Assembly: GCF_002127225.1 (NCBI RefSeq)
Contig: NZ_NFUR01000001.1
Span: 373,592-437,591, forward strand
Origin: Sphingomonas sp. IBVSS2
Lineage (GTDB): Bacteria; Pseudomonadota; Alphaproteobacteria; Sphingomonadales; Sphingomonadaceae
Length of the DNA stretch: 64,000 bases
Reading direction: 5' to 3'
The notes below the pieces were generated by a model that worked only from the letters and a program-made list of their open reading frames with translations, did not search any database and was not told the DNA's origin. Made by a program: the position numbers and the translations under genes. Below are positions 16,828 to 26,383 of this stretch, piece by piece (positions within the stretch are counted from its first letter, which is position 1; each line of letters begins with the position of its first letter).

Positions 16828-19080
16828 CTATCGGATGGTGAACAGCACCTGGTCGACGACCTTGCCGTCGAGATCGACCAGCGCGAGCCGATGCTTGCCC
16901 GGCGGGGCCAGGATCAGCGGGCGCGAATCGGCGGTGCCGAGGTCGCGCCGGTCGAGGACCAGCCGGTGGCCGAGCGCCTGGCCCGACACCGAGATGGCGA
17001 GGCGCTGATTGTCCCGCGGAATGTCGGGATCGAGCGCATAGACGCTGCCACCCACCGGATTGACGATGCGCGGCCGGCGCGCTTCGGCCGGCGCGAAGGC
17101 GACGCGATCCAGGCCGGTGCCCTTGAGGAAATATTCCCGGCGCGGCTGCTCCATGCCGGCGGCGAAGCGGACCTGGCGTTCCTCGATCGCCTCCGGGCGC
17201 GGCGGGGCCCTGCCGGGGCTGCCCTGGTTGAGCGCCAGCATCACGTCGCGCCACACCGGCGCCGCGCCGCTGGTGCCCGAGACCGCGCGCATCGGATCGC
17301 CTTCGAGATTGCCGACCCACACGCCCACGGTGAACCGATCGGTGAAGCCGATGCACCAATTATCGCGCATCGCCTTGGAGGTGCCGGTCTTCACCGCCGC
17401 CCAGAAGGGCAGGCGCAGCGCCGAATCGATGCCGAAGGTGCCGGCGCGGGCATTGGGATCGGCGAGCATGTCGGCAACGATCCAGGCTGCCTGGGGCGTG
17501 GTGGTGCGCCGCGGCGCATCCGTCTTCGCACCCATCCGCAGGCGCAGCGGCGACCAGCGGCCCGCGAGCGCCAGGCTGCGATAGGCGGCGACCTGTTCCA
17601 TCAGCGTCACTTCGGCCGAACCGAGCGCGAGCGAATAGCCATAATATTGCCCGTCCTCGACCAGGCCGCGATAACCGGTATCCCATAGCCGGTCGCGGAA
17701 GGCATCGACGCCGGTGAGCAGCAGGGTGCGCACCGCCGGCACGTTGAGCGAGCCGGCCAGCGCGATGCGGGCGGAGACGGGACCCTTGAACGCCTTGTCG
17801 TAGTTCTGGGGAACGTAGAGCCCCGAGGCGGTATCGAGCTGGACGGGCGAATCGTCGAGGATCGAAGCGGCGGTGAGATAGCCCTTCTCGATGCCCATGG
17901 CGTAGAGGAAGGGCTTCAGCGTCGATCCCGCCTGGCGATAGGCCGAAGCGCCGTCCACCGCCGGTGCCGTACTCTCGCCGCCGATCCCGCCGACATAGGC
18001 GAGCACGTCGCCCGATTCATTGTCCACCACTACCACCGCGCCGTCCCGGGCGCGGCTGCCGCCCAGCCCCTGGAGCTGGCGCCTGAGCGCAGTGATCGCG
18101 GCGCGCTGGATGCCCGCGTCCAGCGTGGTGGTGATCTTCGCGCCCGGCCTGGTCAGCAGCGCGGCGGAGAGATGGGGCGCCAGGCCCGGATCGAGCGCCA
18201 GGCTGCGCGCGGGGCCGAGCATCGAGGCGGCGGCGCCGGGGAAGCGCGTGCAATCGGCCTCGCGGCTCAGCGCGCAGGCGCGGCGCGCGACTTCGAAGGC
18301 ATTGGCCCGGGGGTTGGGCAGCAGGGCGGCGAGCAGCAGCGCATCGTCGCGGGTGAGCGTGGCCGGGGTCTTGCCGAACAGGCCCAGCGCCGCCGCACCG
18401 ATGCCCTGGGCCTCGCCGCGAAAGCCGGCCAGGTTGAGATAGGCCTCGAGGATCTGGTCCTTGGACCAGCGCGCCTCCAGCGACCAGGCCGCGCGCATCT
18501 GGCGCAGCTTCTCGCGCATGCCCCGGCTGCCGGGCACGGAGAGATCGGGCGCGAGATAGGCGGCAACCTGCATCGACAGCGTCGAGGCGCCGCGCCCGCG
18601 CTTGCCTTCGATGCGGTCCCGGACGGCGCCGGTCAGCGCCATCCAGTCGATACCGCCATGGTCGCGGAAGCGGCGATCCTCGGCGGCGACCAATATCTCG
18701 CGTGCGGCCGGCGATACGTCCTCGAGCCTGGTCCAGGCGAGGCGCCGGGCCTGATAATCGACGCGGCTGGAATCGATCAGCACGCCATGCCGGTCGTAGA
18801 GCCAGGCCTCGGACGGATGCCAGCCGGCCCGGACCGCGGCATAGTCGGGCAAGGCCGGCGGGCGCGTCACCCACCAGAAGCTGGCGGAGAGGGCGAAGAA
18901 GAGCGTCAGGACCGTGCCGACGGTGCGCGGCGGGGTGACGACGCCGCGCCACCCCCTTTCCCGCCATGCCGCCCGCTCGCGCCCGAGCCACGCATGCAGC
19001 GCCTCGGGCGCGTCGTCGATGCGCTTCGTCCAGCGGCGGGCGAAGGCGAGGAAGCGGTCGAATGCCTCCTTCGCCGTCAC
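16828..19080 (-). CDS. pbpC: Penicillin-binding protein 1C (glycosyltransferase/transpeptidase)
   Basis: A 750-residue bifunctional peptidoglycan synthase. One membrane helix lies at about 52-72, then a GT51 domain with VAAEDRRFRDHGGIDW (catalytic Glu124) and a transpeptidase domain with GSTLKP (Ser376, Lys379), SLN, and KTGTSKAMRDNW, closing with the PBP1C-specific C-terminal beta domain. The start is a GTG at 19080 overlapping the A2M stop (GTGA). The pairing with an alpha-2-macroglobulin gene, the MG-PbpC operon, is conserved; the pair is thought to repair the wall and trap invading proteases after envelope damage. Confidence 0.95.
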   Translation of the reverse strand: MTAKEAFDRFLAFARRWTKRIDDAPEALHAWLGRERAAWRERGWRGVVTPPRTVGTVLTLFFALSASFWWVTRPPALPDYAAVRAGWHPSEAWLYDRHGVLIDSSRVDYQARRLAWTRLEDVSPAAREILVAAEDRRFRDHGGIDWMALTGAVRDRIEGKRGRGASTLSMQVAAYLAPDLSVPGSRGMREKLRQMRAAWSLEARWSKDQILEAYLNLAGFRGEAQGIGAAALGLFGKTPATLTRDDALLLAALLPNPRANAFEVARRACALSREADCTRFPGAAASMLGPARSLALDPGLAPHLSAALLTRPGAKITTTLDAGIQRAAITALRRQLQGLGGSRARDGAVVVVDNESGDVLAYVGGIGGESTAPAVDGASAYRQAGSTLKPFLYAMGIEKGYLTAASILDDSPVQLDTASGLYVPQNYDKAFKGPVSARIALAGSLNVPAVRTLLLTGVDAFRDRLWDTGYRGLVEDGQYYGYSLALGSAEVTLMEQVAAYRSLALAGRWSPLRLRMGAKTDAPRRTTTPQAAWIVADMLADPNARAGTFGIDSALRLPFWAAVKTGTSKAMRDNWCIGFTDRFTVGVWVGNLEGDPMRAVSGTSGAAPVWRDVMLALNQGSPGRAPPRPEAIEERQVRFAAGMEQPRREYFLKGTGLDRVAFAPAEARRPRIVNPVGGSVYALDPDIPRDNQRLAISVSGQALGHRLVLDRRDLGTADSRPLILAPPGKHRLALVDLDGKVVDQVLFTIR

Positions 19081-22000
19081 CGCTGCGCCACGGTCATCAC
19101 GGCATTGGGCAGCTGCGCACGGATCTCGGGCGCGTACATCGCCTCGACGCGCGTCGCGGGCAGGTTGAACTTGCCCGCGGCATCGAGCCGCATGACGTAC
19201 GAGACCGTGAAGCTGCCGCGCGGCACCCAGCCGTAAAAGGCGCGCCAGCTGTCATTGCCGCGCTCGACATAGCTGGGCGAGACGCCTTCGCTGGTGCCGC
19301 TGTCCTTGGCGAGCAGCTCGGACTGGCCGCCCAGATTGCCGACGATCGTCGCGCCCGCGGGCACCGGATCGTTGATCACCACCCAGTTGCGCTCGGCCGA
19401 CGCCTCGACGCTGATCGTCACCTTGACCACGTCGCCGCGCGACCAGCTGCCGGCGACGGCCTGTTTCACCGCCTCGACCTTCTTGGTCATCTTGTACCCG
19501 GCCATCAGCGGCTGGGTGAGCGGCACCGCCGCCTTAACGCGCACGAACGCCCAGGGACCGGCGCCGCCCGACTGGTTCATCACCAGCGGGGTTGCCTGCG
19601 CCGGCAGCGGGAAGCCGAAGCTGCGCTGCGGCTCGGCGAGCGGCCAGTTCAGGCTCAGCGGGCTGTTGCCGCCGAAGCTTGCCGTGGTGACGCCGGCGAT
19701 CGCCTCGGCCGGATAGAGCCCCATGAAGCGCCGCGCGAGGATCGTGCCCCAGGCGTTGGCGGTGGTGGTGTCCCAATGGCCGCGCTGCTGGCGCGAGGCG
19801 ATGCCGACCATCAGCTTGGCCGCGTCATTCTCCCAGCCGGGGCGGCCGAGCGTGGCGAGCAGCGCCTTGATCGCCGCCTCGTCGTCCGACGACATCAGCC
19901 ACCAGGCCATGCGGCCCTTGTCGGAAAGGTCGACGCGGGTGCCTTCATAGACCAGCCGGGTACGCAGCACCTTTTCGGCATCGATGCGCAACTGCGCACC
20001 ATTGGCCAGGCCCTGCACCTTGCCCAGCGCCATCGCATAGTCGGAAAGCGTGGCCGTGGGCATTTCGGCCGGCGCCATGCCGACCTGGCCGAGCATGGCC
20101 GAGGTCGCCGCTCCCTGCCGCGCCAGCGCCGTGAAGGCGGCGACGCGCTGCAGGCGGACATCGCCATAATCCTCGTGGCGGAGACGCCCGTCGAGCACCG
20201 CCTTCATCGCATCGAGCATCTTGGCCCTGGGACCATCCGGCAGCGGCAGCCCGGCTTCGGCGCTGGCCGAGAGGATATAGGCGGTCAGCGCTTCCGATCC
20301 GGGCCAGTCGCCCGGCCAGTAGCGCAACAGCCCGTCGCCGTCCTGATAGGCGGGCATGTCGCTGGCGATCAGGTTCCACATGCCCGTGTCGCCCAGCGCG
20401 ATCGCCCGCGAGGTGCGCTGCTCGAGGCAGTTATAGGGATAGGCGCGCATATAGTCGCGCACGCCCGAAAGCGGCGGCGCGAGGCTGTCGGTAAGGCTCA
20501 CCTCGACCGTGCCGAAGCCGGGCAGCGCGCCCGCGGGCGGCGCGATGGCGAACTGGGTGCCGGTGCCGACCCGGCCGAGCGTCGCCGCCCAGGTCTCGAC
20601 CGGCACGGCCGGCGCCACTGCCTGGGCGATCGTCACCTTGTCGCTCGACTTGCCGTCGGCGGTCTTGGCGCTCACCGTCCAGCTGAGCTTGCCGTCGCGC
20701 GGCGGCGCGGTGAGGTTCCACACCACCGGCGCGGCGCCGCCCGCCGGGATCTCCACGGTCAGCGGCTTGCCGGTCGCATAGGCCGGGTTCAGCGCCACGG
20801 TCGCGGTCACCTTCATCGGCTTGTTCGAGCCGTTGCGCAGCGTGAACATGGCCCCGAACTGGTCGCCCGTGCGCACCAGCTGCGGCAGGCCCGGATAGAT
20901 GGTCAGGTCCTGCGAGGCGCGGATGCTCGCCGTGCCGGTGCCGAAGAGCTGCGGCCCGGAGGTCGCCACCGCGACGAGCTTGAACGAAGTCAGCGCGTCG
21001 TTGAGCGGCACCGCGACCCTCGCATGGCCATTGGCATCGAGCGCGACCTTGCCCTTCCAGAGCAGCACCGGCTGGAAATTCTCGCGGTTGAGGCCCGAGA
21101 GATCGCCGCCGCCGCCACCGCCGCCGGCTTCCACCGCCTTCTTGCCATAATGCCGCTTGCCGACCACCTGGGTCTGCGCGGTCGAGGTGAGCACCGAGAT
21201 CGGGCGATCGCCCATCATCGCATCGAGCAGGTTCCAGCTGTCGTTCGGAGCCAGCTGGAGCAGCGCCTCGTCCACCGCGACAAAGGCCACGTCCGCCGAA
21301 GCGGCAGGCTTGCCGTCGGGGCTCTTCACCGTCACGTCGACATTGGCGATGTCGCGCGCGGCATAGCTCGCCTTGTCGGCCTTCACCGCGACATCGAGCT
21401 TATGGCCTTCCCAGCCGACCTTCACCTTGGCGATGCCGAGGCGATAGGCGGGCTTGGCGAGGTCGACGGTCGCGGTCGGCTCGCCGCCGTCCTTCGACCA
21501 GGGCGCGCCCCAGTCGCGCGCCATGCTGGAGCGCCAGTTCTGCCAGCCGGACACGCGCCCGCGCACCGCCATGACCGATACGAACACGTCCGGCGCATAG
21601 TCGCCCGGCATCGGCACCTCGATCACCGGATCCTTGCCGGCGAGGCCGACGACGAAGCTGGAGAGCACGCCCTCGCGCTCGACCGTGACCAGCGCGGTCG
21701 CGTCGCGGAAGGGCATGCGGACCTGGAACTTCGCGGTCTCGCCCGCCTTGTACTCCAGCTTCTCGGGAATGACGTCCATGCGGTCGCCATTGTCGCCGCC
21801 GAACCACCAGTCGTCGTCGCCGACCAGCCAGACCGACTTGGTCGCGCGGGCGACATTGCCATTGGCGTCCTTGGTGGTCGCCACCGCATAGACTTCGCCC
21901 GATATGCCCGGGTTGAGCTGGCAGCTCGCCAGCCCCTGCGCATCGGTGGTCGCCGAGCAGGTGGCCGACAGCTTGGTCGTCTTCATCTGGTTGTCATAGG

Positions 22001-24839
22001 CATAGAAGCCGCCGATCAGCCGGCGCCGCGCCGTCAGGATCTGGCGGCTGTAGAGCTCGACCGAGACCGCCTGGTTGGCGAGCGGCTTGCCCGCGGTGTC
22101 GAGCGCGACGAAGCGCAGGCGCAGATCGTCCTGCTTCATCAGCCAGCCGTCGCTCTTGACGCCGAGCTGGACCGCGGAGGTGAAGATCGGGATGCGGCGC
22201 GACGAGGTCAGGATCTGGCCGTTGGCGTCCTGATAATCCATCTCGACCAGCATCGTGGTGTTCTGGTCGAGCGTCTGCGGCACTTCGGCATTGATCCGGG
22301 TGGTGCCGTCGGCGCCCAACGTGGCGGGCAGCGTCTGGGTCGGCGGCAGCTGGACCTGCTCGTCCTCGCCCTCGCCGTTCATCGGCTTGGTGCCCTCGGC
22401 CATGGCGCGGCCGCCGAAGCTGTAGCCGTCATAGCCGTCCGGGGTCTTGAAGTCGGCGAAATAGCCGATGCGCGTCTCGACCGGCAGGTTCGCCGCGCCG
22501 CCGCCCGAGAGATAGCCGACGAACAGGTCGAGCGGCAGCGCGCCCGGCCGCACCGCCGCATCCTTGGGCCCGGCGACCGAGGCCTTCATCGTCGGCAGCT
22601 TATATTCGTCGACCTTGAACGACTGGCCGGTCCAGAGCGTCTTCTCCTTGCCCTCCGCGTCCTTGACCAGAACGGTGAGGTCGTAATCGCCCATCTTGGC
22701 GCCCTGGGGGGCGGTCCATTCGGTCTCGCCGGCACCGTTCGCGTCGATGGCGAGCGGCAGGTCATATTGCGTGTCCGAGCCGCGATGGCTGAGGCGCAGC
22801 GTGCCGTTGAAGGCCGGCGAAGGCGCGAAGCCCGTGGCGATCGGCTGGCGGACGATGTGCTTCATGTGGATCGTCTCGCCCTGGCGGACGAGCGCGCGGT
22901 CGAACACGGTGTGGAACTTCTGCTCGGGAGCCGACCAGCCATAGTTCAGGTCGAAATCGAACGGACGAATGCCGTCGCCCCACTGGGTGAGCGTGAAGCT
23001 GAAGTCATCGGCCTTGCGCGCCGAGATCATCAGCACGTCGTTGCTGCCATGGTCGCAGCTCGTATAGGTCTGCGGCTCGGGCAAGCCGGCGGGAACGCCG
23101 AGGCGGCCCGAGGCATCGGTCTTGCCCTTGGCGAGCAGCTGGCCGGTGCAGGCATCGGTGATCCGCACTTCGGCGTCGCCCACGCCCTGGCCGCTGTCGA
23201 GCGCCGTCACCCAGGCCAGCGACTGGTCGCGCCCCCATTTGAAATGGACGCTCATATTGGTGACGAGCGCACCGGTCGCGACATAGCGCGGCGCCTTGCG
23301 GCCGAGCAGCGCCTCGCCGAGCCGCGGGCTGGCGAGCTCGACGATGTAGAAGCCGGGCTGGCCGAGCGGGATGCCGACCACTTCGAAATCCTTGCCCTTG
23401 CCCGGCAAGCCGATCTTCAGCGGCTTGCCCGTGGCAGAGGTGAGCAGGGGCTTGGCGCCGGTCTGGTTGATCCGCACGGTCTCGGTGCCGCGCTTCACTT
23501 CGTCCGACTTGTCCTCGGCCGCATCGGCCAGCGCGCGGAACCATTTGGCGATCTCGCCGTCGCCGCCCTCGACCTTCAGGCTCTGGCCGGTCACGGTCAT
23601 CTGGCTGCCCTGCAGCTCCGGCTCGACGTTGCGGACCGAGACCGGGAGGACGCCCCCTTCCCTTGCTTCGAGGATGCCGAAATTGCCGGCGAACTTCACC
23701 AGCGGCGGCGGCGCGTCGAACTTGACGTCGAGCGGGAAGCGTTCCGCATTGGCGAGCTTGCGGCCGCTCTCGTCCTTCACATCAGCGGGAAGGATCAGCC
23801 TGGCAGTGGTCTCGGCGGGGAGCGGCGCCTTGAACTTCAGGTCGGCGACCGTCGCCTTGTTCTTGTCGTCGTCGCCGAATATCGGGGCCAGCTCCTTGCC
23901 GTCGGCCGTGCGGATGCGCACCGCCTCGGCCTGGGCCTTGGGGATCGGCGCGGAGAAGCGCACCCAGGCGTCCTGCACGGGGCTGCACCCGGCCTGCGGA
24001 TTGACGCGCGAGCATTCGAAGCGGGCGCTGAATTCCTTGCGCACGGTGAAGTCGAAACGCTGGTCGGTGCCGGCGGCGCGGCCCGAGGCGCTCTTGATGT
24101 CCTTGCCCCAGACCAGCGCCATGTCGCGGCCGGCGGGCAGCGGACGGCGGCACTTCACCGCGACGACGCTGGCAAGCGACTTGGCGCGGTCCTCCGCCTT
24201 TTCGGGCAGCGCCTGGGGCAGGCCGGCCTCGCCCAGGAAGCTGCGCACTTCCCAGCGATCGGTGCCGAGATCGGCGAGCAGCTTGGGCGCGACGTCGGGC
24301 GGGAGCACGTCGACCGGGATCTTCTCGCCCAGCCCGTCCACCGCGCAATAGGCATTGGCGCCGACCGAGGCGGGATCGGGCGCCAGGTTCGCCGCGACGA
24401 CGAAGACCTGGTCCTCCTCGATCTCGCTGCCATAGCGATTGGGCAGCACGGCGCGGGCGATCGGCCCGCCCGAATCGACGGTGAACTCCTTCTGGCCCTG
24501 CAGCGCATAGCCCGACAGGCTCTTGAGCCCGTCGCGCAGCGTGAACTTGCAGGTGACGCCGCCGGGAAGCGGGCCGGCGAATTCATGGACGAAGGTCTGC
24601 TGGTCGACCCAGCGGCCCTGCCCGCCGACCGGACAGTCGACCTTGAAGGGCGATTCGGCGCGCGGGTCGCCAAGCGGGACCATCGCCACGTTGAAGCGGG
24701 CGGTGAAGCGCTCGATCGCGCCGTCGCCGACGCCCGGCGTCGCCATCTCCACCTGCGGGCTGTTGTCGCCGAACGCAGTGACGGCCCCGATGGGCGCCAG
24801 GACCAGAGCCAATACGCCAAGCCGGGCAACGAGCTTCAT
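19077..24839 (-). CDS. Bacterial alpha-2-macroglobulin family protein
   Basis: A 1920-residue secreted protein, starting MKLVARLGVLALVLAPIGAV after a GGGGAGG ribosome site; the open frame runs 16 codons further 5' but lacks features there. It consists of repeated MG domains and a thioester domain whose reactive motif CLEQ is at about residues 1471-1474. The thioester lets such proteins covalently trap attacking proteases in the periplasm. Unlike E. coli YfhM no lipobox Cys is evident, so it may be soluble. It is coupled to pbpC by a four-base overlap and divergent from the glycosyltransferase gene. Confidence 0.93.
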   Translation of the reverse strand: MKLVARLGVLALVLAPIGAVTAFGDNSPQVEMATPGVGDGAIERFTARFNVAMVPLGDPRAESPFKVDCPVGGQGRWVDQQTFVHEFAGPLPGGVTCKFTLRDGLKSLSGYALQGQKEFTVDSGGPIARAVLPNRYGSEIEEDQVFVVAANLAPDPASVGANAYCAVDGLGEKIPVDVLPPDVAPKLLADLGTDRWEVRSFLGEAGLPQALPEKAEDRAKSLASVVAVKCRRPLPAGRDMALVWGKDIKSASGRAAGTDQRFDFTVRKEFSARFECSRVNPQAGCSPVQDAWVRFSAPIPKAQAEAVRIRTADGKELAPIFGDDDKNKATVADLKFKAPLPAETTARLILPADVKDESGRKLANAERFPLDVKFDAPPPLVKFAGNFGILEAREGGVLPVSVRNVEPELQGSQMTVTGQSLKVEGGDGEIAKWFRALADAAEDKSDEVKRGTETVRINQTGAKPLLTSATGKPLKIGLPGKGKDFEVVGIPLGQPGFYIVELASPRLGEALLGRKAPRYVATGALVTNMSVHFKWGRDQSLAWVTALDSGQGVGDAEVRITDACTGQLLAKGKTDASGRLGVPAGLPEPQTYTSCDHGSNDVLMISARKADDFSFTLTQWGDGIRPFDFDLNYGWSAPEQKFHTVFDRALVRQGETIHMKHIVRQPIATGFAPSPAFNGTLRLSHRGSDTQYDLPLAIDANGAGETEWTAPQGAKMGDYDLTVLVKDAEGKEKTLWTGQSFKVDEYKLPTMKASVAGPKDAAVRPGALPLDLFVGYLSGGGAANLPVETRIGYFADFKTPDGYDGYSFGGRAMAEGTKPMNGEGEDEQVQLPPTQTLPATLGADGTTRINAEVPQTLDQNTTMLVEMDYQDANGQILTSSRRIPIFTSAVQLGVKSDGWLMKQDDLRLRFVALDTAGKPLANQAVSVELYSRQILTARRRLIGGFYAYDNQMKTTKLSATCSATTDAQGLASCQLNPGISGEVYAVATTKDANGNVARATKSVWLVGDDDWWFGGDNGDRMDVIPEKLEYKAGETAKFQVRMPFRDATALVTVEREGVLSSFVVGLAGKDPVIEVPMPGDYAPDVFVSVMAVRGRVSGWQNWRSSMARDWGAPWSKDGGEPTATVDLAKPAYRLGIAKVKVGWEGHKLDVAVKADKASYAARDIANVDVTVKSPDGKPAASADVAFVAVDEALLQLAPNDSWNLLDAMMGDRPISVLTSTAQTQVVGKRHYGKKAVEAGGGGGGGDLSGLNRENFQPVLLWKGKVALDANGHARVAVPLNDALTSFKLVAVATSGPQLFGTGTASIRASQDLTIYPGLPQLVRTGDQFGAMFTLRNGSNKPMKVTATVALNPAYATGKPLTVEIPAGGAAPVVWNLTAPPRDGKLSWTVSAKTADGKSSDKVTIAQAVAPAVPVETWAATLGRVGTGTQFAIAPPAGALPGFGTVEVSLTDSLAPPLSGVRDYMRAYPYNCLEQRTSRAIALGDTGMWNLIASDMPAYQDGDGLLRYWPGDWPGSEALTAYILSASAEAGLPLPDGPRAKMLDAMKAVLDGRLRHEDYGDVRLQRVAAFTALARQGAATSAMLGQVGMAPAEMPTATLSDYAMALGKVQGLANGAQLRIDAEKVLRTRLVYEGTRVDLSDKGRMAWWLMSSDDEAAIKALLATLGRPGWENDAAKLMVGIASRQQRGHWDTTTANAWGTILARRFMGLYPAEAIAGVTTASFGGNSPLSLNWPLAEPQRSFGFPLPAQATPLVMNQSGGAGPWAFVRVKAAVPLTQPLMAGYKMTKKVEAVKQAVAGSWSRGDVVKVTISVEASAERNWVVINDPVPAGATIVGNLGGQSELLAKDSGTSEGVSPSYVERGNDSWRAFYGWVPRGSFTVSYVMRLDAAGKFNLPATRVEAMYAPEIRAQLPNAVMTVAQR

Positions 24840-24994
24840 CGACAACCTCCCCCAAGGGCAGCGATGGGCACGATAGCCGGGCACCACTGCGAGTCCAGCG
24901 ACGAAATAACCGTCTCCGTTTCGGAGGGAAATGCACCAATCGGCTTGATCGTTCCGAGAGCGGCACGGTTTAGTTCCATCTCCGAATCGGGGGA

Positions 24995-26383
24995 ATGGGG
25001 GCAGCGTTGGGGGAAGGAGCGATCCTCTGGGTCGACGCGATCGCGCGCGAGATGACCCTGTTCGCCGCCTTGTGGTTCGTCATCGGCGGAATCGACGACC
25101 TGTTCGTCGACCTGATCTACCTGGCGCGGCGCCTGCGCGGCCGGCAGCCGGCGCGGTTCGCGCTGGCGGGGCCGGTGCCGGCAGGGCGCATCGTCGTGTT
25201 CGTGCCCGCCTGGGACGAGTCCGCGGTGATCGGCAGCATGCTGCGCGCCGCGCTCGCGCGCTTCGATCATCCGGACTACCGGATCTATGTCGGCACCTAT
25301 CCCAACGATCCCGCGACGATCGCGGCCGTGGCGGAGGTGGCGCTGGCGGACGCGCGGGTGCGGCTGGTGATCGGCGAGGCTCCCGGCCCTTCGACCAAGG
25401 CGGCCTGCCTCAACACGCTGTGGCGCGCGCTGCTGCGCGACGAGGCGGCGGAAGGCTTCGTCGCCAGCGCCGTGGCACTGCACGATGCCGAGGACGTGGT
25501 GCATCCGCTCGAGCTGCGCGTCTATGCGCACGGCCTGATCGATCATGCCGCGGTCCAGCTGCCGGTGCTGCCGCTCGCGCACCGGCACTCGCGCTTCTTC
25601 GCCGGCCATTATCTCGACGAGTTCGCCGAGGCCCATGGCCGGGCGCTGGTGGTGCGCCAGGCAGTGGGGGCGGGCCTGCCCTTTGCCGGGGTAGGCTGCG
25701 CGATGCGGCGAGCGGTGCTGGCACGGCTGGCGGCAGCGCGAGAGGGCGCGCCGTTCGATGCCGACAGCCTGGTCGAGGATTATGAGCTCGGCCTCGCCAT
25801 CGCGACCATGGGCATGCCGGCGCGGCTGATCCGCGTCGCCGAGGCGCCGGGTGGGCCGCCGGTGGCGGTGCGCGCCTATTTCCCCGACAGGCTCGACGCC
25901 GCCGTGCGGCAAAAGGCGCGCTGGATGATCGGCATCGCGCTCGCCGGCTGGGACCGGACCGGCTGGGGCGGGTGGCGGCGGATCGGGGACAATTGGATGC
26001 GGATGCGCGACCGGCGCGCGACGCTGGAGATCCCGGTGCTCGCCCTGGCCTATCTCTCGATCCTGGCCTGGGCGCTTTCCTTCGGCGCGCACCTGCTGGC
26101 GGGCACCGCCCCGGCGATGCCGCCCGCGCTGATGCGCTGGCTGCTCCTGGCGAATTTCGGGCTGCTCGTCTGGCGGCTCGCGGTACGCGCGGCGTTCGTC
26201 GGCCATGCCTATGGCTGGCGGGAGGCGCTGTGGTCCGTGCCCCGCATATTCTCGAGCAACGCCGTCGCGCTGCTGGCCGCGCGGCGTGCGCTGTTCGCCT
26301 ATGTCGACATGCTTCGGGGGATGCCCCCGCGCTGGGACAAGACCGCGCACCGTTTCCCCGATCTCCGGCCGGCCGGCACCTGA
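24995..26383 (+). CDS. Membrane glycosyltransferase family 2, NfrB-like without the C-terminal MshEN domain
   Basis: A 462-residue inner-membrane glycosyltransferase. A hydrophobic segment at 12-32 precedes the GT-A domain: VVFVPAWDESAVIG (68-80), HDAED (163-167) for nucleotide-sugar and metal binding, VEDYELG (260-266) and QKARW (306-310, the QxxRW motif of processive enzymes). At least two further helices lie at about 345-400. The order resembles E. coli NfrB, a glycan polymerase used as phage N4 receptor machinery, but the roughly 250-residue C-terminal cyclic-di-GMP-binding MshEN region is absent. It is coupled (TGATG) to the beta-barrel gene that follows. Product glycan is unknown. Confidence 0.8.
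   Translation: MGAALGEGAILWVDAIAREMTLFAALWFVIGGIDDLFVDLIYLARRLRGRQPARFALAGPVPAGRIVVFVPAWDESAVIGSMLRAALARFDHPDYRIYVGTYPNDPATIAAVAEVALADARVRLVIGEAPGPSTKAACLNTLWRALLRDEAAEGFVASAVALHDAEDVVHPLELRVYAHGLIDHAAVQLPVLPLAHRHSRFFAGHYLDEFAEAHGRALVVRQAVGAGLPFAGVGCAMRRAVLARLAAAREGAPFDADSLVEDYELGLAIATMGMPARLIRVAEAPGGPPVAVRAYFPDRLDAAVRQKARWMIGIALAGWDRTGWGGWRRIGDNWMRMRDRRATLEIPVLALAYLSILAWALSFGAHLLAGTAPAMPPALMRWLLLANFGLLVWRLAVRAAFVGHAYGWREALWSVPRIFSSNAVALLAARRALFAYVDMLRGMPPRWDKTAHRFPDLRPAGT

Noticed and set aside
18966..25055. A plus-strand open frame of about 2000 codons opposite the alpha-2-macroglobulin and pbpC genes
   Set aside because: It is a mirror of a GC-rich coding strand: its translation is low-complexity, rich in Arg, Gly, Ala and His with no family motif, whereas the minus strand has clear domains and active-site residues.
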